DNA of 64,000 bases from Viscum album (taxonomy: Eukaryota > Streptophyta > Magnoliopsida > Santalales > Viscaceae). Numbering within the stretch: the first letter of the stretch is position 1; every line of letters starts with the position of its first letter. This document shows positions 46,760 to 58,537 of this stretch, piece after piece. Both the position numbers and the translations under genes were made by a program. The stretch lies in NCBI GenBank assembly GCA_963277665.1, contig OY728152.1:1190724357-1190788356 (forward strand). The letters run 5' to 3'. The notes under the pieces are model-generated. The model made no database searches. It was not told where the DNA came from and saw nothing but the letters and a program-made list of their open reading frames with translations.

Positions 46760-49700
46760 AACACATTTATATAGTAGTCAATATTATTTTTACAATGGTT
46801 ACTCTTTGACCATTTATTAGGAATTTTGTTTGTTTATCCAATTATATAAACATACAGGTATAATAGACATAGATATTATATTTTTTTTTGTGAAAATTGG
46901 ATTTATCTTCTAAATGAACTTTATTAAGATCCATAATGTGTTCATTTACTTAGAGAACCAACACATAAAAATTATATTTATGTATAATAATCATTATTTA
47001 TGACATATTTATTTACATAAGTTACCCTTAAACATTAATTTAAATTATTACACTTCTTCATACTCTGGTAAAAACTAAAACATAATAAGGGGTGTACAAA
47101 AATTTTCCTTAAAGGTAAAAATGTGATATATATATATATATCAATGATCATATTTATGAATATCTTGAGCATATGTTTATGAGACAAATTATTATCAATA
47201 TAAAATCATAACGTATAATTCAAATATCATAATCATGAGTGATGATATAAAACATTATATTGTCAATATGGGTAAATAATCAAAAGTCAATAATTAACCA
47301 CGAGTTCAAATCACAGGAATATTAATATATTATAAGATTTTTAAACCATAATCAGAATATAAACCTTATAATTTGTAATGGTTAACACCATATTTCACAA
47401 TTTCATAACAGATCATGAATCATCACCTATCTCTCATATCATAATGCTTCAAGAATATTCAGTTATTAACTATACTATATTTGATTAGGAATACCAACCT
47501 CTTTCTCATTATGGATCAAGAAATTCAAATAAATTTAAATGATTATCTCATAATATTTAAGGATTTAACCAATGAATTGGAGGGTTATAAAAAAACCGAC
47601 TGTCTCATAATGAAAACCATTCGTATGTGTACCACAATAATACAAACTATTCAGCTATAAAACATACCATAACCCATAGAGAACAATCAAGTTTAATAAT
47701 GATCTTATCAAAATTAATTAAACCATGAGAATAAAAAGGGTTTCATATAGTAATCGTCATCATAATACATAATAAAAAGTGGACGGTATCATAATATCAT
47801 AAAATCAGTGAATTATAAAAATACTTATTTGATAACTTCATAGATGAAAAATACCTTTAAAAGATCTTGCGAACATTTTTTTTAAAAAAAATATGAAAAA
47901 TATATTTTTCTATTAATTTTTTTTCTAAGAACTCCCTTAATATTGAGATAATACTATTCCTTAAATATAAAAATTGATAATTTTAAAGAAATCATCAGCT
48001 ATAATAATAGTAATGATATTGGAAAAACATATTCATTTTGTATATGGTAAAATAAATCATTTTCTTCAAAATTTTATAAAAATTTAAAAATTAATTTTTT
48101 TACAAAACTATTAGAATGATTCATTAATAAATTGTTGTTACTAAAATTAAAAGGTCGTGGAAATTAAAATTTTAAAAAATTTAAATTATGTTTATGAACA
48201 TTCATAAAACAATTTTCAGCCTCATTAATATGGAAGAAAAATGTCACCGATAAAGAGAAAATAAAGTCTTCTTTCCATTAAAAAAATTTCATAATCATAT
48301 TATGTAATAAAGAGTGATAAATTGAAATAATACATTAAAATTATAGGACTATGTTTTGGATAAGAATATATATTTGAGGTTTAAAAGGATAATATGTATA
48401 AAATTTACCTCAATATAATTTTAACATAAACATACCCAAAAATAATTGAGATTGTAACATAAACCCTTACCAATTTGGTTAATTTTGAATCATAATACAC
48501 AGGAATAAAATAAAATAAATTAAAAAATTATTAATTATTAATTTTTTTAATCAAATGATATAAAATATAATTATTCTATATATACACCACAATAAATAAA
48601 AAGTGGAGAATATGACATATGTCTTACATAAACAAAATTGAGATGAGAAACCCTCACCTCAAGTATCATCTTGCTTCATATAGATTTTAAATTATTGTAT
48701 TATAAATGCATATAAATTATATATGTAATACCAAACCATTATAAAATATATCATATCATATATGAATTACTTATAATATTTTATCACCCATTCGTAAATA
48801 ATACTTCATTAAAGTCACTATTGTGAGTGATAATTGAATCATTTTTCATGAATGTTTCAGTACAATAGTCATTTTCCTTATTCATTGATCATTGTTCCAC
48901 AATCTCAAAATTTTTAATAATTCTTTGAGTATAAAATTTAATCAATATATACCCATATATAACTATTTATATAAATTGATAATGAAAAATGAATTACATC
49001 ACTTTGTGGAGATAGTTGCTCATACACACACACAAGTAATGTTTCCACATTTTGATATTTGGAAAAAAGAAAAGTAAATTATAAATAACCATTAGAGTAA
49101 TATATTATGATCATAATTATCATATATATTTAATATATATATAATTATATGCATCAACATTAAGAATTTATGAAAAATGGAACACATCGATTCATTTATT
49201 TTGTAGTCAAAGTGTATGAATGAGCAATATTTTTCTTTACCATGTGATTTAAAAGTGGTGGATAATGGTATTTACATCATCATATTAAAAATTAAATGTA
49301 ATATTATGAAATTATTTTTGAATGGATGACATATATTTGGAGGAGGTACAATAAGAAATAAAATTTAATGTACTTGATTTGGAGTTATACATATTTGTTG
49401 AGAAAACTTCTTTGGAATCCTTGAAAAGATGGAATTTTAAATATAATTAAAGATATAAGAAATGTGTATGGAATAATTATTTATATGAGGTATGTAAATT
49501 AATAACTTTTAAGGACAAATCTTTGTGAATAAGGTATAAGAGGAGGTTCTTTTTTTTAAGATATGGGAGAAGCACCCTTGGAATTATGTAAAGTTTTAAA
49601 CTAATATAATATAAATTTCAAGTTCATGTGAAAAATATATATTATATTTTGAATATGGGATGTTCATGAGCCAATATAATACCATACAATAAAATTTAAA

Positions 49701-51152
49701 GAGTTTTTGGTAAATTTTTAACCCGTATCTCTTATTCTTAACCCTACATTAATCATCTTTTAAGATTACTATGATATCAATGTTTTTTTACTCATTAAGG
49801 GCCATGAATGTAACTGAGAAAGGAAAAGTTACCAAGAAGTAGAAAATGGATTGTATTCAACACCATATCGTATTTATTTTTCCTATGATAAGTTTTTTAT
49901 GAATTTAAAATTATTTAATAAAATATTATCTAATAAAATATACCATTAATGTAATATTTAAGACTTTTCAAATTGTTTTACATTAATGAAAAAAATATTG
50001 AAATGGAATTGAAATAAAAAATTATAACACAAAAATAATATGTTATATATATCTAAAATATTTATGAGAAATAATATCTAAACCAAATTTTATTACTTTT
50101 AATATTTTTAAAATCGTCTATTTTATTTTTCTATTACATGAACAACTACTCGGTCATAGTTTCATTAGCGTTTAAGGAAATTATTCCATCACTCAAAATT
50201 AAAAATAATTGTCCATGAAAAAAAACTGATTCATATTTAAAATATACATATCTAACTAAAAATAACAATTTTTTCCCCATGATAAAATATTAAAAATATT
50301 AAAATGAAAAGTGTGACATTTTTTATTTATTCCTTACCTAAAATAAAATTATGTTTAGTATCAAAGAAAACTGGAATAAAATTTCAAAAACATTAAATAT
50401 AATATAGTTAATGTCAAAAGGGACCTATAAAAAATCCATGTTTCAGGAGATTTATAGATCTTATTCTATAGTTTTAGCCATGCTTCACCCATTTTACCCT
50501 TACCGAGGAGATAAAAATTCACAATGGTTACTATTCATATTTACCAAAAATAAATGTTGAATATCTATTAAATTTGAGAAAAAATATTCATAATATTATA
50601 TCCTTTTTTAATTCTTGATTTTTTGAATTAGAAGAAATAATTTTTCATAAAAATTATTAAAACACAATGACTTTTTTAGTAAAATTATTTTTTAAGCATA
50701 AAAATGAACTTATATTAAAACTGAGCATAATGTTTACTCTGAGGGAATTAACGGGATTATGTTTAATAAAAAGTATAAAATTAAATTTCAACATAAATTA
50801 AAATAATTTACTTCCTAATTACTTTAATAAAACAATATATTTTTTATAAAATCATTATTTCATTCATAATTCCCTAAAAAATTAATATTCATAGAAAAAT
50901 CCCAAAATATTACCATAAGATAATTTTGGTACAATGAATTCAAAAATGGTATAATTTTCACAAAATATAATTTTTAAATTTAAATAAATTCATTATTATA
51001 TCAATATAGTAAATGAAATAAAATCCATTTATGAAGAAGGCATATTTTTCAAGAATAAAATGATTTTAGTAAAAATTGAATAATTAATATAAATAAATAA
51101 ATAAATATATTTGAATTATATAAAATATTTATATATTTACAATGTGGTTATA
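46760..51152 (-). mobile_element. Tekay-like LTR in minus orientation, left copy
   Basis: Reverse-complement landmarks of the Tekay-like LTR occur in the correct reversed order. TAAAACATAATAAGGGGTG at 47081 matches CACCCC...ATGTTTTA. The block at about 47560-47690 (CCAATGAATTGGAGGG...CTCATAATGAAAACCATTCG...CATACCATAACCCA) matches 10880-10990 reversed. The twin modules lie at 48985-49215, the decayed TATA region near 49545-49560, and TTTTACCCTTACCGAGGAG...GGTTACTATTCAT near 50495-50550. On the minus strand the 5' end is probably near 51152 (GTGGTTATA for GGTGTTACA) and the 3' end is uncertain near 46.76 kb. A second copy in the same orientation lies to the right, so this would be the 3' LTR of a minus-strand element. 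The plus frame at 48892-49077 is chance. Confidence 0.68.
48985..49215 (-). repeat. Twin modules, reversed, left minus-strand LTR
   Basis: ATTACATCACTTTGTGGAGA then TAGTTGCTCATACACACACA (about 48990-49035) is the reversed, decayed module. A second lies near 49185-49225 (TTGTAGTCAAAGTGTATGAATGAGC). The spacing is close to 190-200 bases. CpG dinucleotides have mostly become TpG or CpA. Confidence 0.6.
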
Positions 51153-52920
51153 CCTATTCATACTAAAAATTTGACGGCTTTATTTTAATTGTCACATATA
51201 AAGAATAATATTTTTTAGTGTATTGCAGTTTTCTTAAAGATCAGTGTTATTTGTTAACAAAGATATTAATCATTGTATTATTTTAAACGAAATTTTAATA
51301 TCATTACATTATCCCGAAAATAAATATATTACATCATCAAATTTTTTATCTCGGTAATCAGAAGTTTAATATTAGAAAATACCTTTTTTGGAATCCCACA
51401 TTGTAAAAAGGAATAAAAAAATCCTTTCCAAAGGGGAAGTGGGAAGCATAAAGATTACCTAAAATAACACATCATCAGGTTCCATGATATGCTGAATATT
51501 AGTATGAAGTAAAAATATTTACAAATAGGTTAAATATAATGTAAAAATGGAAATTTATGGCGATATATAACATGATCACAAGAACACTAATGACCAAAAA
51601 ACTATAAATTATTGTAGGGTTAAAAGACAGGAAATTCATCAGAAAAGATTGTAAGAAGAGAAACATAAATTTCAAGATCCAATTCATATAATTAATGAAT
51701 AATTTAACTATATAACACGATAAAATATAATTACATTATTTCATAAAATCTATAAACATAATTCCACACTTGAGTTCAGTTTGGATAATTTTTTCCACCC
51801 CTTCTCTATTTTATATAAATATTCATGATACAATTTTCATGCCTAAAGTACTTAATTAAACATAAAATATATTATAAGATCTATTAGATAATGAGAAGAT
51901 ATTCCTCTTTTCTATATTCAGTTACTAAAATGAAAAATGGTTAGAATATATTATGATAACAAATATGAATAAACTCTCATTTCAATTATCATTATCAAAA
52001 ATTTCAATAATTATAAAAAACGATATACAGAAATCTCCAATAAATAGATTAATTCTAAAACTACTCAAATAATTATTAACTAGTTTAAAAAAAGTATAAA
52101 TTTAAAAAAAATTTAAAAACTATTAAAAATAAATATAAAATTAACCATAAAAACCATAAAGTATCTCTTAGTGTCTCATATAAAACACGTGAATAAATTG
52201 ATCATATATTCATCAAATTTTTTTGGTAATATTTAATCCTAATAAAATCTCAATGAATACATATTTGATTCAAAAAATTGAACCCATCCTTATTCATTAA
52301 ATAAAATCACAAAATATACTATACATTCCATAAATCCAAAAATTCAACAAAAATTATGAAAGATAACACAAATAACTTTTTCATCAAGTCACTAATTAAT
52401 TATGAAGTCAATAATAATATAACATTTACATTATCAATGTCAATCATCTATATATTCTCACTAATCATTATTACCTTAACTGTAAGATAATAATAATTTT
52501 TATCTATCCCTCAATTAAGTTATTTCCAAACAAATTAACATTACACAAAATCTTTTTTTTGTAGGTTATCGATACCATTAAATATATAATTAAAATTATT
52601 TAATACAAAACTAATTTAGAAAAAATAATTATATATTTCACAATTATTATAACAAAAATATAACTCATAAATCACTAATAAAACTAATTAAAAAAAAAAA
52701 TCCTAATATCTAATCCATTTTATCATTCCACTTTAATGGTTAGTGTTAGATATGATCTTACCTAAAATACAAGTTATCTCTTAGATTAGGTAATTTACTC
52801 AGATATGTACACATTCCCCATATATAATACATTAAACTATAAAATTTACAATAATAATAAATCAATTTTTCTCCATATAAATTTTTATTTTTCTTTTAAA
52901 TTACATGGTTTATAATAAAA
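51153..52920. other. Short interior between the two minus-strand LTRs
   Basis: About 1.8 kb with no recognisable gag or pol motif on either strand. The minus frame at 51499-51687 is a hydrophobic Phe/Ile/Leu string typical of AT-rich chance frames. A weak candidate for a reversed primer-binding site is CTCATTGATTTAAA near 52939 (family CTCTGATACCA). The element is either non-autonomous or has lost its coding region. Confidence 0.4.
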
Positions 52921-54272
52921 TTTTCAAAAAAAAAATATTCTCATTGATTTAAATAATATCCCAGGATTATTTTTCTCACAATCTATACATGTAGGAAACT
53001 AAATATTCTTTTTTTAGGGTCATCATGAAATTCCATTTTTCCATTATTTGGTTCATTTAGAAACTCACCATTGACTAGGTTGACAATCAAATATTATGAA
53101 ATTGGGTTAGGAATAATCATAATAATTCTCATTCCAAATCTCATTTCATTTGGATGATCTAGAGGATGATCACTACCTCATACATCACATTTTTTGTTAA
53201 TATGATTCATCATAGTTCCACCTATTGATTAAAATGAGACATAATAGTGTGAGAAATCTAAATCATCAAATAATTATTAAAAATTAAACATAGGGTGTTT
53301 ATATCAAAAAAAATTATTTTCAATTGACACCACATGTTAAAAAAATTTCATCCAAATTTAATTATAAATTAAAATCCATCATAATATTTTAAAAAGAAAA
53401 TGTGAATTGAACCAAGCATATTCTTTTGGAGAGTCATCCTAGGTGTTTGGTCTATGGTCCACTTTATGTGAAAAGGCGATGATCAAGATAATACCCAATC
53501 CAACCCATTTAAAGTTATTACCCTAAAGTGAATTAATTCTTTAACTACATATTTCTCATAATATAAAGAATCAAGAACCACCATATTTCTCATATCATAT
53601 GGGATCATGAATCCCTATATGTTTCTCAAAGTACATTGATTACTTCAACTCAATTCATATAATAATCTAATAAGATATGATGTTTACTGAAATTTATTAT
53701 AGTGATATAATGGCCTTACTCATCACCTTAATAAAAATATAAAATAAATAAGTTTCATAAATATCTCAACATAAATTAATTATCATTTGGGAAAGAATCA
53801 GTCTTCATAGAATCAACATCTTCATAATCTATTCAATGAAAGTATATTTTATGATAACATCATAACCCCAATGAAGAAAAAAATACTTAATGGTTGATGT
53901 TGTAGATGAAAAATATATTTATTAAAATAATTCAAACATTTATTTAAAAAATAAATTTTTCCATTGACAATTTTTTTACCAAATAATTATTGAATATTAA
54001 GAATATCATTTTCATTAATGATAACTCAAAAAGATTTTAGTTAATATTGATTTCAAAGAACATTCAAGACATGGTGAAAACAATTATTTTGATATACAAT
54101 AAAAGAATTCAAATTATTCACACTATTGTAAAAAGTAAAAACAAATTGTTTAAAAATATTTTATAAAGATTCCATTTTTATCCACTGTAAATAAAGTCAA
54201 AGGTCCAAAACGAGCTTTTTAAAAAAGTTCTATTACAGGTAAAAACCATCATAAAATAACTTCTAAAATAAT
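52921..54272 (-). mobile_element. Tekay-like LTR in minus orientation, right copy, part 1
   Basis: This part aligns with about 46.8-48.2 kb of the left copy. The clearest pieces are GAAAAAAATACTTAATGG...GTAGATGAAAAATAT near 53875-53920 (left copy near 47815-47850), the A/T-rich stretch after it, and GTCAAAGGTCCAAAACGAGC...CAGGTAAAAACCAT near 54193-54248, which resembles the reverse of 10440-10500 in the solo LTR. The boundary at 52.9 kb is estimated from the left copy's length. It is cut at 54272 by the TGTGACAC element and resumes at about 61408. Confidence 0.55.
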
Positions 54273-57256
54273 TGTGACACTCCTCATGTCACAATGTCAT
54301 TTATTATATATTATTTTATCTTATTGTGTGTGGTTTTGATTTTTTATTGTCTACGGGAAAAAATTTCACATTTTTGATGGGTTTTTTTGGATGGTCATGG
54401 TTAGCCCACTTTTTTAGTTGTGACCATGCAGTCCCCATTTAGGTGAGATTTTCAATTGTATAGATCCTTTTTTCATTGATTCTATACGACTTTAAAATCA
54501 TGTGTTTCTCCCCAAAGGTAGTGCGTGGCTTGGAGTTCATCTAGGTTGAGGTTCATGGTTTACCCAAACTATGTAACACTTTAGAGAAACCATGAAGGAG
54601 GTGTCCAGTCTAGGTAGTATGCAATGCATGGTTGGCACATGGTTTGGAAAACCGTTCATCCAAACATTGCAACCTATTTGAGTTTTTGAAAATTTTTAAT
54701 TTCACATTTTTCTATTTCTAATTTAAGTTGGTTTCACACCCATTTATCCCCATTCATGTCAGCCAAAACTTGGGAGACTTGTAGAAGATCCATCTTATTC
54801 CTCCTTTTTAAATTCTTCTTATATTTGGATCATCCTAATGAATTTGACATATTTTTTCCTATGTTTTTATTTTATTCACATTCCCTTATCTTATATCTTG
54901 GTTTTGGGTTCCTGCATGAACCCTAGATCCCTTGGGGACGATTTTAAGGTTCAGAGTAGTTATATTGTGGTGTGTTTTGGTGTCTAAGTTTTCAAAATTC
55001 AGTTTTTATCCCCATATATGTGGTTTGCGCTGATGGAAACATGTTCTGAAGATATCATCTTGGATTCTTATTCATCCATGTAGGTGTTTCTGTGAAATTA
55101 TTTTATTTTGAAATTCAAGGTGTGTTTGTGGTTTTTTAATTCCATTTTTATAAAATCAAGGATATATTTGATATGTACATGGTGATTTTAAAACATTTAC
55201 TTATGTTTTGTTTTTGGAATATAGGGGTTTCATTTCCAATTCCTTTTTTTATATTTAAAATGGAAATTTTTATTGTACTCATATTTTTGGTAAATTCCAT
55301 GTTTATTTTGAAATGTTTCTAAATTTAATTTTTGATTTTGAATTCAGTTTTGGTTATCAACATCCGAGTACTATATTTCAAAAAGAATTTTGTTTTAAAG
55401 TTAGATTTTGACCTCAAAATGGATTATAAAAGGGTTATTTAATATATTTTAGATGGTGATTTTGAAATTTATGTCTTATTTATCCCTTTTGGGAATGCTT
55501 TGTTAGATTTTTTAAAATGTTTCATTGGAAATAAATGGTCATTAGCCATGTTTTGTATTTAAAAGAAGAAAAACCTTGTTGGAGGGTGGATTTGACATGT
55601 TTTAAATGTGTGGGTGACTTTTGTTATTTTCCAAATGTTTTTTGTAATATTAATTTATGAAAAGTGAAAGGTATAGGAAACATTATCCGTGTTCTAATGT
55701 TTAAACCCGGTTGTCACATTGGTTTTAAAATGTTAATTGTGAGGACATATCTTTTTCCCCCCATCCATTGTTTACCCCTTATGTGTGTAATTTATCAATA
55801 TGTGATGGATATTCTCCCCTAGTGTGGGAATGTTATTTTTATGAATATGGGGATATTCTTGGTTGGTTTTATGGGTGGGGGAAACCTTGTATTTCTCTTA
55901 TGTGTTATACTTATCTTTCTTGTTCCTATACGAAACGTCCTTTATTAGTCATAGGAAATTGGGTTTTACGTGGAAGATCTAATTTCCACCCCTAAAAAGT
56001 TCACATGATGATAGTTTTATTTTAGTCGTGATAGAAAAAAGATAAAGGTTTCAGTTTCATCATAATGAGTCTCATGAGGGATAGTTTGATGACTCGTGGT
56101 TTCAAATTTATTGCATCCCAGTTGTTGGTTCAAAAGTTGGTATAATTTTTTCTATTAGATACTTTTCACATTTGGAATCCGATTCTATAGCCCAAGGAAC
56201 ATTCAAATGTTGATCATTTATTGATTGAGGGGATTTTTTTCTAGATCATGATCATATCATTTATTATACTTTCAGTTTTATGGAACCTTCCATATTTATA
56301 TTTCATATATTCCTTTCAATTATTGGTGAATTGTTATTACGTTCGACTAGTGAGAGTGTATTGGTCAATTTTCTTTGGAAAATGAGTTTTCAATGATGTT
56401 TTTGAAATACCGTTTTAGATATAAAGGCTCATTTTTGGGTGCATTAAGTGGATTTTAGAATGTATTTTTTAGGTTTAAGGTGGATTTGGTCGATGTAATG
56501 ATTCATTGAGATCATTTTCATTTAGATAAAATAAATGAGTAGTATTTAGAAAATTTGATAGTGTATGTATGGTTTTAAAATGGATTAGGTAGGTGGATTA
56601 GTTTTTAAAAAAAATGCTTGTGTACAGTTTTAGAAAACAAAAGAAAATGTTTAGAATGATTATTATGGACTGTTTTGGTTTGTATATGATATATATGAAA
56701 AGTTTAATTTCAAAAATATCTTTAAAAAACCATTTATTTATTTCATTATGAAAAATAGTTTATATATTTAGTGGTTTCTAGTGACCTACTTGGATTTTTA
56801 GTTCATTCCTATATATATTAGATTCCAGGTTCCCATTTGTCTTTATTTTTTATCACTGTGGCCGTCATGGGGGGATTTGGGTGGTGGTGAAAACATAGTG
56901 GTTGCATTAAGTAAGATTCCATCCCAGCTAAAGTTATTTATTGTTGTTTTATTATGGTTATTGTTATATATATTTTTACTAGATATTATTTTTTCATGGA
57001 TGCAGTTTATGTATAAGAAAATAGTATAGATCATCTATGTTGGTTATAAATTGTTTGGTATGTTTATTTTTTTTCTTGTATATATTTATTCTTTAAAATT
57101 TTATCTCTTATTTGGGAAAAATCATTTCCAAAGAGGTTAATGTGATTCATTGGAATGTGTTTCTAACCCATGGGGATAGGTAATACTCTTCAACCCTTCT
57201 ATTAAATCATGTCAGGTTCTTATTTTTTTAGAATCTGAGTCCAATCTATTAAAAAA
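54273..57256 (+). mobile_element. LTR A of the TGTGACAC element
   Basis: It is collinear with LTR B: TGTGTGGTTTTGATTTTTTATTG versus 58590 (read in pieces), CCCATTTATCCCCATTCATG near 54740 versus 58995, GATTTTAAGGTTC near 54948 versus 59203, GTGATGGATATT..CC near 55800 versus about 59890, GGGAAATTGG..ACGTGG.AGATCTAATTT near 55950 versus 60085, and TCTAACCCATGGGGATA near 57161 versus 61307. The frame at 55768-55995 lies in it and is chance. The minus frame at 56843-57034 is also chance. Confidence 0.7.
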
Positions 57257-57274
57257 TGTTATCATATCCCTAGG
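57257..57274 (+). other. Candidate primer-binding site
   Basis: TGTTATCATATCCCTAGG resembles TGGTATCAGAGCCAGG, the initiator tRNA-Met site, with several changes and a small insertion. Its position immediately after the LTR A tail supports the reading. Confidence 0.45.
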
Positions 57275-58537
57275 TGAACATTAGAACCATGTTTTTAGAT
57301 AACCCAGGTCAATTCAGATGTTTATTTGGATAATAATGATTCCACTTGTTATTTTAGTATGTCATGTTAGAACGGAGGTTAATTTTGTTAGAGCCAAAGA
57401 GGTAAGGGATGAGAGATTATGACTATCTCTTTCTGTAGGTAGATGGAGAAGTGTTCTGATTCCATTTATTCTAATGTGGTTCATATGAACATTTTTTTAA
57501 TGCTTGTGGAGTTATTTTTTTGAACTTTGTTTTGAAACATCATTTTGAAAAATTAAATTAACTATCGATATTTTATTTTTAAACTTGGTTTTGTGGAATG
57601 TTTTAAAAAATGATGGTTTCCCTTATTGAGGGATTTTGAATTTTTTTTCAATCTGAAATGAGTATTCCATGGAAGATATTTTTGAAAAAAAAAAATTAAT
57701 TTTAAAATGGATTTTTTAGATTTTCTTGTATAGGAAGTGTAGGTTTTATTAAAGTTTTTTTATATTTATTTTGTTATATTATTAATTAAGAATATACCTT
57801 GGTGGAGGGTTATTTAAAAGTTATATTATGGAAAATGATTATTTTAAAAAAAAAACTTTCTTTTCATATTGTTATGATATGTGACTCATTTGGAATATTG
57901 CTCTTTTGACTTAATTCAAATATTTTTGGAATAATTTTGGTTTTGTTATGAGTCATGAGTTAATGATTTGGGTTTCTTATGTTTTTTTTGTTACTAAAAA
58001 TTGTAAAAAAGATTTATTTAGTTATAGTTCCTTCCTAGACAGAAAGTGTAGTGGTTGAAATAGAACAATATTTATACTATGACCCCATATTAGACTTCTT
58101 TGATCAACAATCAACAAATTTTTGTGATGATCATGGGTTAGAGGAAGGAGTGAGTTAGTTGGAATAGATTGTAGTGATTCTCAATTCTGTTAGACCAACC
58201 TTATCCGGTGAAAGATGGTGAGAGATTGATTTTCTGTTTTATCAAATTTAGGCCGAAGTTGATGATACATATTTTGGTGCGTGAAGGAATATCCTATTTG
58301 TGTATTAGGATTTCATAAGAAGTTTGATTGAGGTCCATGTTTTGGTTGTACTTGGGGAAATTTAAAAGACTTTTGGTCGATTAGTTTGATCATGTTGAGG
58401 ATATATGTGCTATGATTAAAGGTCAGTTTATCTTGAGTGGTTTTTTGGGATAGTTCCACCTTGTAGTTATTTATTTTCTTACCTCTTCTATTCGAACATT
58501 TTTATTTTGGGGGTAGAAATCAAAATGTTCAGGAGGT
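57275..58537 (+). other. Interior of the TGTGACAC element, no recognised coding
   Basis: This stretch is less A/T-extreme than most of the window (for example 57370-57470 and 58060-58460), but no frame gives gag, protease, RT or integrase motifs. The final AGGAGGT (58531-58537) before LTR B may be the remains of the polypurine tract. This is either a deleted interior or the interior of a non-autonomous family. Confidence 0.45.

Noticed and set aside
49021..49035. (CA)n run as a simple microsatellite
   Set aside because: It lies at the CpG-rich lead of the reversed LTR module, so it is better explained as CpG decay of GTACGCACG-like sequence to CA repeats.
55768..55995. Plus-strand frame rich in Tyr, Cys and Trp
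   Set aside because: It lies inside LTR A of the TGTGACAC element, and the matching part of LTR B has a different reading pattern. The similarity between them is at DNA level only.
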